Origin: an uncultured Clostridia bacterium
GTDB lineage: Bacteria; Bacillota; Clostridia; Oscillospirales; Oscillospiraceae
Direction: 5' to 3'
Assembly (NCBI GenBank): GCA_947170435.1
Contig: CAMVTO010000013.1
Location: 1-63,740 of the forward strand
Length of the DNA stretch: 63,740 nt
Shown here one piece after another: positions 7,349 through 15,638 of the stretch. The position numbers were made by a program, and so were the translations under genes. Below the pieces are notes generated by a model, which was given only the letters and a program-made list of their open reading frames with translations, did not search any database and had not been told where the DNA came from. How positions within the stretch are numbered: the stretch's first letter is position 1; each line of letters starts with the position of its first letter.

Positions 7349-8363
7349 AGAAATCGTGCTGTGGCTGGATGAGCGTTGGTACGACGCACTGGAGCGGCAC
7401 ATCAAGGGCGAGACGATACAGGAAAAGCTGGAGAACTACCTCGACGAGCTCTGCAACAATCTGCTCCCGGACTACGAGTACGAGCAGATCAGCAGAGAGA
7501 TTTATGAGGAGCGCATGGCGCAGGATGAGCTGCGCGAGGCCAACCGCCGCTTTGCGGTGTTCAAGGTGACGGAGCACAACGAGCAGAGCCTCTTCCTCGT
7601 GGACGAGCCGCTCGACTTCCTGCCGGTGGCTTGTGCGCTGCGCCGCTACCTGCGCGGGACGAATACCGCGACCGACTTCCGACACTACTACGCCGCCGCG
7701 CAGGAGATCACCGCGGGAGAGTTCACGCGCTATGCCAACGAGCGGCAGGAAAACACCGGGCGCGTCTGCGGCGCGTTCGAGATCGACTTCGACCGCGGTC
7801 AGATGGCGGGACTGAAAGGCGCCGAGGGCTGGGTGTGGTTCAAGCTCAAGGATGTGAGCGCAGCGGCGTACCAGGCGGAGCGCAAGAGCACGCTGTCGAG
7901 CGACAAGCGATGGGAACGCTTCCTCGCCGCGCTCGACGGCAAGGAGATCGCGCCGGACGTGTCCCTGCGTGGCAGCCGCCCGCTGCGCGTGGAGGACGTC
8001 TCATTCTCCGGCGAGATCTGCGAGGGCGACCTCCGCCTCAACTTCTATGTGGACGCCTTCGACGGAGTGGATGAGGTCTTCGGTACGCACGTCTGCACAA
8101 CGGAGAACAACGACTACGTCAACATCTACGCGGAGTACGACCTGCTCGACAGCGCGGTCTGCGACAAGCTGTCCGTCACGCTCTGCCGCGGCAACGGAAT
8201 GGACGACGAGTATGAGTACACGCTCTCCCCAAAGGAGAAGGAGCTGCTGCTCGAAAAGATGGACGCCTACTGTCAGCAAGCGTGTGGGAAAACACTCGCG
8301 GAGTACCGTGAAGCGTTGATCGTGGAGGAGCAGGAAACTGCGCTGGAGGCGCCGTCGATGTGA
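7338..8363 (+). CDS. unknown mobile-element protein, 341 aa
   Basis: Starts MSSREIVLWLDERWYDALERHIKG with GAAGGAGG upstream. The open frame extends further upstream, but only as a shadow of the preceding gene. The first 60 residues are helical and resemble the N terminus of the preceding small protein in style. The remainder is alpha/beta and acidic with many aromatic residues (FRHYYAAAQEI, GAEGWVWFKLKDVSA). No membrane segment or catalytic motif is recognised. It is the last gene before the candidate oriT and is co-directional with the conjugation block. Function unknown. Confidence 0.65.
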   Translation: MSSREIVLWLDERWYDALERHIKGETIQEKLENYLDELCNNLLPDYEYEQISREIYEERMAQDELREANRRFAVFKVTEHNEQSLFLVDEPLDFLPVACALRRYLRGTNTATDFRHYYAAAQEITAGEFTRYANERQENTGRVCGAFEIDFDRGQMAGLKGAEGWVWFKLKDVSAAAYQAERKSTLSSDKRWERFLAALDGKEIAPDVSLRGSRPLRVEDVSFSGEICEGDLRLNFYVDAFDGVDEVFGTHVCTTENNDYVNIYAEYDLLDSAVCDKLSVTLCRGNGMDDEYEYTLSPKEKELLLEKMDAYCQQACGKTLAEYREALIVEEQETALEAPSM

Positions 8364-8717
8364 GTGCGCGCACACTGAAACGCCAGCGGGCGCCTCCGGA
8401 CACAGCTCGCCGTGTCGGGCGTTTGTTGCGGCTGTGTGCGCCTCGTTCGGCGGGAGTGGCATCCGTACCCCACCGGGGGAACGTCGCGGCGTTTGCGGCA
8501 ATTTTGGACGGCAGCTACCTGTCAGCAGGAAAAAGCGCCGGGGTCGTGGGAATTCCCGGCGCGTTCACATCTGCCCGCGGTGCGGGCAGTTTCGGGCTTC
8601 GGCGCGGGGCGTTCCAAAAGGGCGCGGTTTGGCGGCGGTGATGTCGCAAAGCGGCACGAAGCCCAAGATTTCAGGAAAAACGCAGGCGTTCCTGCGCGGA
8701 TTCAAGGAGAACAGACA
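8364..8717. other. candidate origin of transfer (oriT), 354-bp gene-free stretch
   Basis: No convincing gene lies here. The stretch is packed with perfect inverted repeats: GCGCCGGG (8535-8542) with CCCGGCGC (8555-8562), the inner palindrome GGGAATTCCC, CTGCCCGC (8571-8578) with GCGGGCAG (8582-8589), and CGCAGG (8681-8686) with CCTGCG (8691-8696). It sits directly upstream of a ribbon-helix-helix gene and the relaxase, the usual place for oriT in MOBP systems. The nick site cannot be named from sequence alone. Confidence 0.55.
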
Positions 8718-9125
8718 ATGGTAAAGGCAAAAGAGAAATTCGCACTGTGGCTGACGCCCGACGCGCGGGATATGGTCGAGCAGAACTACCGCGCCGACAA
8801 CTGCGTGAGCCGCAGCGAGTACATCGAGAAAGCTGTGCGCTTCTACACCGGCTACCTCCACGCGCAGGAGGCGGGCGCGTACCTGCCGCGGATACTCGCC
8901 GAGGTGCTGGAGAGCAAGCTCATCGTGTTCGGCGAGCGCATCGACAAGCTGCTGTTCAAGCTGCTGGTGCAGGACGCGATCATGGCGAACCTCATCGCGG
9001 CGGACACGGACGTCGATCTGCAAACGCTGGAGAGCTTGACCGGCACCTGCATCAAAACCATCTCGCGCATCCATGGCGTGCTGGGATTCGAGGACGCGCT
9101 CAAGTTCCAGAAGGAGCTGACCTGA
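8718..9125 (+). CDS. ribbon-helix-helix relaxosome accessory protein (MobC-like)
   Basis: 135 residues, starting MVKAKEKFALWLTPDARDMV. The N-terminal 50 residues fit a ribbon-helix-helix DNA-binding fold (strand KFALWLT, helix, turn at NCVSRSEYIEKAVRFY). The C-terminal part is helical and probably oligomeric. AAGGAGAA lies upstream at 8704-8711. In MOBP elements such a protein binds oriT and helps the relaxase nick. The inverted-repeat region immediately upstream and the relaxase gene directly downstream (no gap) agree with this. It may also repress its own promoter. Confidence 0.75.
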   Translation: MVKAKEKFALWLTPDARDMVEQNYRADNCVSRSEYIEKAVRFYTGYLHAQEAGAYLPRILAEVLESKLIVFGERIDKLLFKLLVQDAIMANLIAADTDVDLQTLESLTGTCIKTISRIHGVLGFEDALKFQKELT

Positions 9126-11108
9126 GTGGCGCGGCTCATTCAGAAGCCGGCATACATCAAGGCGGGCAAGGCCGGAGGTTACATGAAGTACATTGCGACG
9201 CGAGAGCGCGTGGAGAAGATCGAGGGCAGCGGCCCCGCGACGGAGAAGCAACAGCAGCTCATCGCGGAACTGCTCCGCGACTATCCCGACGCGAAGGACT
9301 CGTTCGAGTACGAGGACTACACCGCCGCGCCGACTGTCACCAACGCCTCGTCGCTCATCACGATGGCGCTCGACACGCACGCAAGCGAGGTGCAGCAGCG
9401 CGACGGCTACATGAGATACATCGCCCTGCGTCCCCGTGCCGAACGCCACGGTGAACACGGACTCTTCGGCAGAAGCAAAACGGTGTCGCTTGACGCGGCG
9501 CTCAAGGAACTCGAAGCGCACGACGGGAACGTGTGGACGATCATCTACTCGCTTCGCCGTGAGGACGCCGCACGTCTCGGCTACGATCACGCAAAGGGAT
9601 GGCGCGAGCTACTCCGAAGAAGGCAGACCGATCTTGCGGCGGCGCTGAAGATCCAGCCGGATCACCTGCGCTGGTACGCCGCGTTCCATGACGAGGGCGA
9701 GCACCCGCACGTCCACGTCATGGCGTGGTCGGACAATCCCGATGAGGGCTACCTCTCGAAAGACGGGCTGCTCAACATCCAGTCCAAGCTGACCAACGAC
9801 ATCTTCCGCGGTGAGCTGCAAGCACTGTATGCCAGAAAGGACGTCAGCTACAAGGAGGTCACCGCCGCGGCGCGGGAAACCATAATGCGGCTGGCGCGGC
9901 ATCTCAACCAGACCGTGATCGACAACCCCGACATCGAGCAGAAGCTGGCGGCGCTGGCGCGGACGCTGGAAACAGTCAGGGGCAAGAAGGTGTACGGCTA
10001 CCTCAAGAAGCCGGTCAAGGAACAGGTGGACGAGATCGTCGACGCGCTCGCGGAGCTGCCGGAGGTCGCCGCGTGCTACGAGGCGTGGAACCGGCTCAAG
10101 GATGAGCTGGACGGTTACTACCGCCAACAGCCCCGTGAGCATCGCCCGCTCTCACAGCAGGCGGAGTTCCGCGCGATCAAGAACATGGTCATCCGTGAGG
10201 CGGAGAACCTGCGGCTGGGCGTCGTGACCTTCGAGGACGAGGACGCGGCCGAACCGGACGCGGACGGCGAACCGGAAATCGCTGATGACGACAAAGGCGC
10301 ACCCCGCAGCGTCTGGCGGCAAGCGCAGGAGTACCGTGAGGCGAAGTCGATCCTGTACGATGAGAACTCAACCGCAGAGGAAAAGATGGCGGCGGTGGAA
10401 ACGCTGGAACGGCTGTGGCGCGAGGGCTTCGCGGTGGCAGCGCATCAGCTCGGCAAGACACACCGCGATGGGCTCTGCGGATTGCCGAACCTGATTGCCG
10501 CAGAGGAGTGGTTCCGCCTTTCCGCCGAGGCGGACAACGACTACTCGCAGTACGCCCTCGCCGTGCTGCTGCAGGAGCAGGGGCGGCTGCGGGAGGCGGC
10601 GCCGTGGCTGGAGCGCGCGGCGGGGAACGGAAACCAATTCGCACAGTACCGCCTCGCCAAGCTGCACCTCACGGGCGACGGCGTACCGCGGGATGTGGAT
10701 CGGGCGGCGGAGCAGCTGGAAGCGTCCGCGATGCGCGGCAACCAGTGGGCGCAGTATCTGTTGGGGAAGCTGCTCCTGCAAGGCAAGCAGGTGGAGTGTG
10801 ACCGAGACGCGGCGGCTGAGTGGCTGAAGCGTTCGGCTGAGCAGGGCAACGTCTACGCGCAGTTCCTGCTGGAGCACATGGACGATCAGCGGGACCCGTC
10901 ACTCCTGCTCGCGGTCACGCGGCTCCTGCACCACATGGGGAACGTGTTCCGCACCACGCCGCCGCCAGCTAACCCCGTGGGAGCGCGCGCCGACTCCAAG
11001 CGTCGACGCAAGATCCTGCAAAAGCGGCTGGCGCTGGGGCATAAGATCGACGACCACGAGGACGAGCTCAACAACAAGTATCAACACACCACGTATCATT
11101 CAATGTGA
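9126..11108 (+). CDS. MobP3-type relaxase with C-terminal Sel1-like repeats
   Basis: 660 residues from a GTG that follows the preceding stop; AAGGAG sits about 10 bases upstream. The N terminus (KAGGYMKYIATRERVE) and the histidine cluster HDEGEHPHVHVMAW (H188, H193, H195, H197) mark the metal-binding site of MOBP relaxases. These nick oriT and stay bound to the transferred strand. A helical region follows. From about residue 430 to 585 there are Sel1-like repeats (AAHQLGKTHRDG, SQYALAVLLQEQG, AQYRLAKLHLTGDGV, AQYLLGKLLLQGKQV, AQFLLEHM). These are usually protein-binding solenoids, perhaps contacting the coupling protein. The catalytic tyrosine was not assigned; several tyrosines are near the N terminus. 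Confidence 0.88.
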   Translation: MARLIQKPAYIKAGKAGGYMKYIATRERVEKIEGSGPATEKQQQLIAELLRDYPDAKDSFEYEDYTAAPTVTNASSLITMALDTHASEVQQRDGYMRYIALRPRAERHGEHGLFGRSKTVSLDAALKELEAHDGNVWTIIYSLRREDAARLGYDHAKGWRELLRRRQTDLAAALKIQPDHLRWYAAFHDEGEHPHVHVMAWSDNPDEGYLSKDGLLNIQSKLTNDIFRGELQALYARKDVSYKEVTAAARETIMRLARHLNQTVIDNPDIEQKLAALARTLETVRGKKVYGYLKKPVKEQVDEIVDALAELPEVAACYEAWNRLKDELDGYYRQQPREHRPLSQQAEFRAIKNMVIREAENLRLGVVTFEDEDAAEPDADGEPEIADDDKGAPRSVWRQAQEYREAKSILYDENSTAEEKMAAVETLERLWREGFAVAAHQLGKTHRDGLCGLPNLIAAEEWFRLSAEADNDYSQYALAVLLQEQGRLREAAPWLERAAGNGNQFAQYRLAKLHLTGDGVPRDVDRAAEQLEASAMRGNQWAQYLLGKLLLQGKQVECDRDAAAEWLKRSAEQGNVYAQFLLEHMDDQRDPSLLLAVTRLLHHMGNVFRTTPPPANPVGARADSKRRRKILQKRLALGHKIDDHEDELNNKYQHTTYHSM

Positions 11109-11111
11109 GGG

Positions 11112-12050
11112 GTGATCCAAATCGCAAACTACGTTTATTTTTCCGAGGAGCAGAAGCTCCGCGCAAGCGCGGTAGACCTCGAAGAATTCCTGCGGCTGCG
11201 CGGCGAACGGCTCATCAGGTCCGGACGCGACAAGCGACTGGAGAGCGACCACAGCGTCACCGTGCGCGGCAGCCATTGGTACGACCATGCCGCCCAGCGC
11301 GGCGGCGGGCCAGTGTCCTTTGTCGAGCGGTTCTACCGTAAGACCTACCCGGAGGCGATGACGATGCTCCTGAACGGCGAGCAGGGAGCCGCCTACCCGA
11401 CCGCGCGGGATACGCCGGAGCCGCCGCGCAAGCCCTTCGAGCTGCCCGAGCGGAACGGCAATATGCGCCGCGTGTATGCCTACCTCATCAAGCAGCGGCA
11501 CATCGACGCGGACGTGATCTCGCACTTCGCCCACGCCGGTACGCTCTATGAGGACGCGGCGCACCACAACTGCGTGTTCGTCGGCACGGACGAGGACGGC
11601 GTGGCACGGCACGCGCACCTGCGAAGCACCAACAGCTATGGCAAGTCCTTCCGCATCAATGCGGAGAGCAGCGACCCGCGCTGCAGCTTCCACCACATCG
11701 GCACGGATGACCGACTCTTCGTGTTCGAAGCGCCCATCGATCTGCTGTCCTACATCACCATGCACCCGGAGGGCTGGCAGGAACACAGCTATGTCGCGTG
11801 CTGCGGCACGTCGCTTCTGCCGGTGGAGCAGATGACGGGCATGATGCCGCGGCCCATCGAGCGGCTGTACCTCTGCCTCGACAACGACAAGGCGGGAAGC
11901 GAAGCCTGCGCGCGCATGGCGGAGGCGGCGAAGGCGTGGGACGCGGAGGCAGTGCGGCTCCTGCCGGAGCGCAAGGACTGGAACGAGGATCTCGTCGCGC
12001 AGCGCGAGGAACAGGAGGTGCAGGGGCTATGTCAGACCTGTGGAATGTGA
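11112..12050 (+). CDS. DUF3991/TOPRIM domain protein
   Basis: 312 residues. The N-terminal part (DLEEFLRLRGERL, HWYDHAAQRGGGPVSFVERFY) resembles the DUF3991/zinc-finger-less primase module. The C-terminal TOPRIM fold shows FVFEAPIDLLS and the acidic LYLCLDNDKAGSEAC motif. Such proteins accompany relaxases in Firmicutes conjugative elements and probably prime the transferred strand, though a complete primase active site is not evident. The first possible codon is the GTG at 11112, but it lies inside a GAGGGGTGA ribosome-like sequence, so the true start could be slightly downstream at a non-standard codon. It overlaps the coupling-protein gene by 22 bases. Confidence 0.8.
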   Translation: MIQIANYVYFSEEQKLRASAVDLEEFLRLRGERLIRSGRDKRLESDHSVTVRGSHWYDHAAQRGGGPVSFVERFYRKTYPEAMTMLLNGEQGAAYPTARDTPEPPRKPFELPERNGNMRRVYAYLIKQRHIDADVISHFAHAGTLYEDAAHHNCVFVGTDEDGVARHAHLRSTNSYGKSFRINAESSDPRCSFHHIGTDDRLFVFEAPIDLLSYITMHPEGWQEHSYVACCGTSLLPVEQMTGMMPRPIERLYLCLDNDKAGSEACARMAEAAKAWDAEAVRLLPERKDWNEDLVAQREEQEVQGLCQTCGM

Positions 12051-13885
12051 TCCGCGGCATTGCGGAGACCGCGCCCTTTGCGCTCATCGGCGCGGTGATG
12101 CTGGTCGCGCTGATCCTCATCGGGACGCACCAGCAGATGTACTCGCTCAACGGCATCAAGACGCGCCCGGTTGGCGATGGACAGCACGGCACGGCACGAT
12201 GGGCGACGGCGAAGGAGATCCGCGCCACCTACACCCGCGTGCCGTTCGAGCCGGAGAAGTGGCGCAAGGGCGAGAACCTCCCAACGGACAAGCAGGGGCT
12301 GATCCTTGGCTGCGAGGGGCCAAAAAATAACGTCACCGCGCTGGTGGATACGAACGACATCCATGCGCTGGTGACGGCGGCAAGCGGCGCGGGTAAAACC
12401 GCGTTTTTCCTTTATCCCAACATCGAGTATGCCCTCGCGTCCGGGATGTCCTTCCTCTGCACCGACACCAAGGGCGACCTGTTCCGCAACTACGCGGGCA
12501 TCGCCAAGGACTGCTACGGCTACAACATCGCCATCCTCGATCTGCGCAATCCGACGCGCTCGGACGGCAACAATCTGCTGCACCTCATCAACAAGTACAT
12601 GGATATCTACAAGGTGAACCCGGACAACCTCGCGGCAAAGGCGAAGTCAGAGAAGTACGCGAAGATCCTCGCCAAGACGCTCATCAACACCAGCGGCGGC
12701 GAAGCCAACTACGGGCAAAACCAGTTCTTCTATGACGCCGCCGAGGGCTTGCTGACCGCGATGCTCCTGCTGGTGGCGGAGTACCTGCCTACCGCTGACG
12801 CAGAGGGCAATCCCATCGAGCAGCGGCACATCGTCAGCGTGTTCAAGCTGGTGCAGGAGCTGGTCGGGCCGAGCAAGACCAAGGGCAAGTCACAGTTTCA
12901 GGAATTGATGGAGAAGCTCCCGCCAAACCACAAGGCGAAATGGTTCGCGGGCTCGGCACTCAACAGCGCGGAGCAGGCCATGGCGTCCGTCCTCTCCACG
13001 GTGCTCTCGCGCCTGAACGCTTTTCTGGACTCCGAGATGGAGCAGATCCTGTGCTTCGAGACTGCCATCGACGCGGAGAAGTTCTGCAACGAGAAGTCCG
13101 CCATCTTTGTGGTGCTGCCGGAGGAGGACACGACCAAATACTTCATGGTGTCGCTCATCATCCAGAACCTGTACCGCGAAATCCTGACGGTGGCGGACGA
13201 GAACGGCGGGCGGCTCAAGAACCGCGTCGTGTTCTACGCAGATGAGCTGGGCTCCTGCCCGCCGATCCAGTCGCTGGAGCTGATGTTCTCCGCCTCCCGC
13301 TCCCGCGGTCTCATGCTGGTGCCAATCGTGCAGAGCATCACGGGTCAGCTCCAGAAGAACTACGGCAAGGAGGGCTGCGAGATCATCGTGGACAACTGCC
13401 AGGTGTCCATCTTCGGCGGCTTCGCTCCCGGCTCACAGACGGCGCAGGAGCTGTCCAGATCGCTGGGCAGCCAGACGATCCTCTCCGGCTCCGTGAGCAA
13501 GGGACGCGAGAGCTCACAGACGCTCCAGATGATGGAGCGGCCGCTCATGACGGCGGACGAGCTGAAGTCGATGCCCAAGGGCAGCTTCGTGGTCATGAAA
13601 ACCGGCGTCCACCCGATGCGGGTGCGGCTGCGGCTGTTTCTCGACTGGGGCATCCGCTTTGGCGAACCCTATCAGGTGCCGGAGAAAGCGCAGCGCCCGG
13701 TGGCATACGCGGAGAAGAAGGAGTTGGAGGCCGCCATCACGCGGCAAACGCGGACAGTCAGGACGGCAGATGCCGACGAGGGCGACGCAAAAGCGGGCGG
13801 CATCACGGATACGGGAGAGCAAACGATGGGCGTGGGCGCTGACAGGCGGAGAGCGTCCCGCGGCTCCCATGTCCGCGGCAGTTAG
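12029..13885 (+). CDS. VirD4/TraG-type conjugal coupling protein (T4CP)
   Basis: 618 residues. The ATG at 12029 is preceded by AGGAGGTGCAGGGG. An N-terminal membrane segment (FALIGAVMLVALILIG) is followed by HGTARWATAKEI, typical of TraG-type coupling proteins. The ATPase domain has a Walker A (SGAGKT, about residue 120) and a Walker B (VVFYADELGS, about residue 400). This hexameric pump hands the relaxase-DNA complex to the secretion channel. It follows relaxase and TOPRIM genes with overlap, so they form one operon. Coupling proteins normally work with VirB4 and VirB6, neither of which is in this window. Confidence 0.9.
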   Translation: MSDLWNVIRGIAETAPFALIGAVMLVALILIGTHQQMYSLNGIKTRPVGDGQHGTARWATAKEIRATYTRVPFEPEKWRKGENLPTDKQGLILGCEGPKNNVTALVDTNDIHALVTAASGAGKTAFFLYPNIEYALASGMSFLCTDTKGDLFRNYAGIAKDCYGYNIAILDLRNPTRSDGNNLLHLINKYMDIYKVNPDNLAAKAKSEKYAKILAKTLINTSGGEANYGQNQFFYDAAEGLLTAMLLLVAEYLPTADAEGNPIEQRHIVSVFKLVQELVGPSKTKGKSQFQELMEKLPPNHKAKWFAGSALNSAEQAMASVLSTVLSRLNAFLDSEMEQILCFETAIDAEKFCNEKSAIFVVLPEEDTTKYFMVSLIIQNLYREILTVADENGGRLKNRVVFYADELGSCPPIQSLELMFSASRSRGLMLVPIVQSITGQLQKNYGKEGCEIIVDNCQVSIFGGFAPGSQTAQELSRSLGSQTILSGSVSKGRESSQTLQMMERPLMTADELKSMPKGSFVVMKTGVHPMRVRLRLFLDWGIRFGEPYQVPEKAQRPVAYAEKKELEAAITRQTRTVRTADADEGDAKAGGITDTGEQTMGVGADRRRASRGSHVRGS

Positions 13886-13894
13886 GCGGCGCGC

Positions 13895-14170
13895 ATGGGA
13901 TACTTCGATTCGATCTACGCCGCCGACCTCCCGCACCGCGACGTGACGGTCTATATGTACCTGCGGAGCCGCTCCGACGCGACCGGCTCCTGTTGGCCGG
14001 GAATCAAGCGCATTGCCTCCGACCTGCACCTCTCCCGCAGCACGGTCAAGCGGGCGCTGGACGATTTGGAGCGTGCGGGCTTCCTCGAACGTCAGGCGCG
14101 GCACCGGGAGAACGGCAGCCGAACGTCCAATCTCTATACGATCCGACAGGCACCGAGAGCGCCGCCGTGA
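13895..14170 (+). CDS. helix-turn-helix protein (RepA N-like / GntR-like HTH)
   Basis: 91 residues. A winged-helix segment is clear: SCWPGIKRIASDLHLSRSTVKRALDDLERAGFLERQARH, then a charged wing. This resembles the helix-turn-helix domains that small mobile-element regulators and replication-related proteins share. It lies 9 bases after the coupling-protein stop and ends the conjugation operon. It probably binds DNA near or within the element; whether it regulates transfer or helps replication is not visible. Confidence 0.75.
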   Translation: MGYFDSIYAADLPHRDVTVYMYLRSRSDATGSCWPGIKRIASDLHLSRSTVKRALDDLERAGFLERQARHRENGSRTSNLYTIRQAPRAPP

Positions 14171-14180
14171 CTTGGCTATG

Positions 14181-14223
14181 AAAAAGCTGCATCCTCCCGC
14201 CAAGGGGAGAATGCAGCTTTTTT
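14181..14223 (+). terminator. intrinsic terminator ending the conjugation operon
   Basis: AAAAAGCTGCAT (14181-14192) pairs with ATGCAGCTTTTTT (14211-14223). The inner CTCCC/GGGGAG also pairs. The run of T follows within the stem end. Confidence 0.75.
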
Positions 14224-14326
14224 GTGGACCGAGGACGGGTTCATCATGGACCGCCTTGAAGAAATCACTCTATCGGAGAAGATATCACAGAGAAAGAAAT
14301 CTATCCCACAGGACTGATTTCGCTGG

Positions 14327-14566
14327 CTATGGTTCCAGATTATCCTCGTCAAAGAGAGGCGAATTGAAAAACTCAGGGAGATCAATGCCGAGTCCCTGAC
14401 ACATTTCGTGGATAACGCGCAATTTTACAGAGTCATAAAGGCAATTTACGACGCTGTTGATCGTTGATTTCGGCAAGCCGCTCTTCACAAAAAGCTGATA
14501 CTGCGTCATACCGCGCTCTTGGAGTAATTCCGTGATTCGCTTGCTGATTGCTTCGTTGAGTTGCAT
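14327..14566 (-). CDS. XRE-family helix-turn-helix regulator
   Basis: 79 residues. A five-helix lambda-repressor-type domain covers almost all of it: ISKRITELLQERGMTQYQLFVKSGLPKSTINSVVN with the recognition helix at SGLPKSTINSVV, then a helix LRVIHEMCQGLGIDLPEFF. It has no extra sensing domain. It is divergent from the gene at 14686, and an imperfect dyad in the intergenic region could be its operator. A TATAAT -10 (complement of 14596-14601) is available for its own transcription. Such small repressors commonly keep mobile elements quiet. Confidence 0.8.
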   Translation of the reverse strand: MQLNEAISKRITELLQERGMTQYQLFVKSGLPKSTINSVVNCLYDSVKLRVIHEMCQGLGIDLPEFFNSPLFDEDNLEP

Positions 14567-14618
14567 CTGCTCACCCTCAATGCTGATTTTACAACATTAT
14601 AGGGTTTGCAAAATATAG

Positions 14619-14662
14619 AATAGTTCATGTAGCTGGACTATTTCGCTGTTTTGTGATATAGT
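14619..14662 (+). promoter_or_regulatory. promoter with overlapping dyad, probable XRE operator
   Basis: An extended -10 element TGATATAGT (14654-14662) precedes the gene at 14686. The imperfect dyad AATAGTTC (14619-14626), N8, GGACTATT (14635-14642) has 7 of 8 paired positions and covers the -35 zone. A repressor bound there would block this promoter; the divergent XRE gene is the natural candidate. Confidence 0.5.
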
Positions 14663-14685
14663 CGAAAACAAAAGGAGGAGTCCTT

Positions 14686-15552
14686 ATGAATGATATTGAA
14701 CAGTTCCCCTATGACCTGTCCGTCTACCTCGGAACAATCCTCAAGGCGGAATACCAATGCCCCGGCGTGTGGTATGTGGCAAGTGAAGGCAGCGGGAGAT
14801 TTGCAAATGAGTATTACATAGTGGAGCGCAGCTCGCCGAGCATCAGTGCCGCGGCAAAGGAGTACGGTCTGCCGCTGCCGCACCACATGGATCTGCTCGC
14901 GTATCATCTGGAGCATCCGCAGGGCGGCAGGAGCGTCGTTGCCTATGAGGTCGCCAGATGGTGCGTTCAAAACGGCAAGCCGACGCCGGACGGCGAAACG
15001 CTCCTGACAACTGCCGCCTATGCGATGGAGAACAACCCGGAATACTTCGGCAATTTCCCCGCGCCCATTCATACGCCGCGCGGCGCCATGACGCGCTACA
15101 AGCCCATCATCAACGGCGTCTTTGCGCTGGAAACGGATCAGGGCAAGCGCATGATCGCCGTCTGCTATCCACTGTGGAGCGCGGCGCTCTCCGGCTATAC
15201 GATGAGCGTTGCGGAGCAGACAGAGTACGATCTGGCACACGGCATCGACACGACGCTGGGTTACCTGTTTTTCGCAGAGGAACACGGCTGCCTCGCGCTC
15301 TTTGAATTGCTGGAGGAGTTCCCGGAGATCCTGTCCAGCCCGCTAATCGACGCCGCCGCGCTGGGCAACGCCATCTGGCACAATCACCCGGACTATGCCG
15401 CGGTCTACAACCGCGACGAGCAGAACGGCCTGCACGACTGTCTTGCCGCGCTGCTTCGATTTCTCGGTGCGGAGGAGGTGGAACCGAACATATCGGTGGA
15501 TCATCTGATTCGGCTCACGACAGGCGTTGGTACGGACTATCTTGTGCTTTAG
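14686..15552 (+). CDS. unknown 288-aa protein
   Basis: Soluble, acidic protein starting MNDIEQFPYDLSVYLGTILKAE with AAAGGAGGAG upstream. It has no signal peptide, membrane segment or catalytic motif that I recognise. Segments such as GVWYVASEGSGRFANEYYIVE and GNAIWHNHPDYAAVYNRDEQ suggest a compact alpha/beta protein. It is divergent from an XRE repressor, sharing a probable operator region, which points to a regulated accessory function of the element. Nothing firm can be said about its activity. Confidence 0.6.
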   Translation: MNDIEQFPYDLSVYLGTILKAEYQCPGVWYVASEGSGRFANEYYIVERSSPSISAAAKEYGLPLPHHMDLLAYHLEHPQGGRSVVAYEVARWCVQNGKPTPDGETLLTTAAYAMENNPEYFGNFPAPIHTPRGAMTRYKPIINGVFALETDQGKRMIAVCYPLWSAALSGYTMSVAEQTEYDLAHGIDTTLGYLFFAEEHGCLALFELLEEFPEILSSPLIDAAALGNAIWHNHPDYAAVYNRDEQNGLHDCLAALLRFLGAEEVEPNISVDHLIRLTTGVGTDYLVL

Positions 15553-15576
15553 AAACGAGTGGTTTTGCCGTTTATA

Positions 15577-15605
15577 TTGCCTTTTTGGTGATCCTGCGCT
15601 ACAAT
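15577..15605 (+). promoter_or_regulatory. promoter of the DUF6465-like gene
   Basis: TTGCCT (15577-15582) and TACAAT (15600-15605) are 17 bp apart, located 34 bases before the start codon at 15639. Confidence 0.55.
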
Positions 15606-15638
15606 GCGTTTATCATGTATGCATTGGAGGAGAAAACC

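Noticed and set aside
8412-9454. Open frames across the candidate oriT and relaxase start
   Set aside because: They lack ribosome sites at their beginnings and run into better-supported genes in other frames; the region is dominated by inverted repeats.
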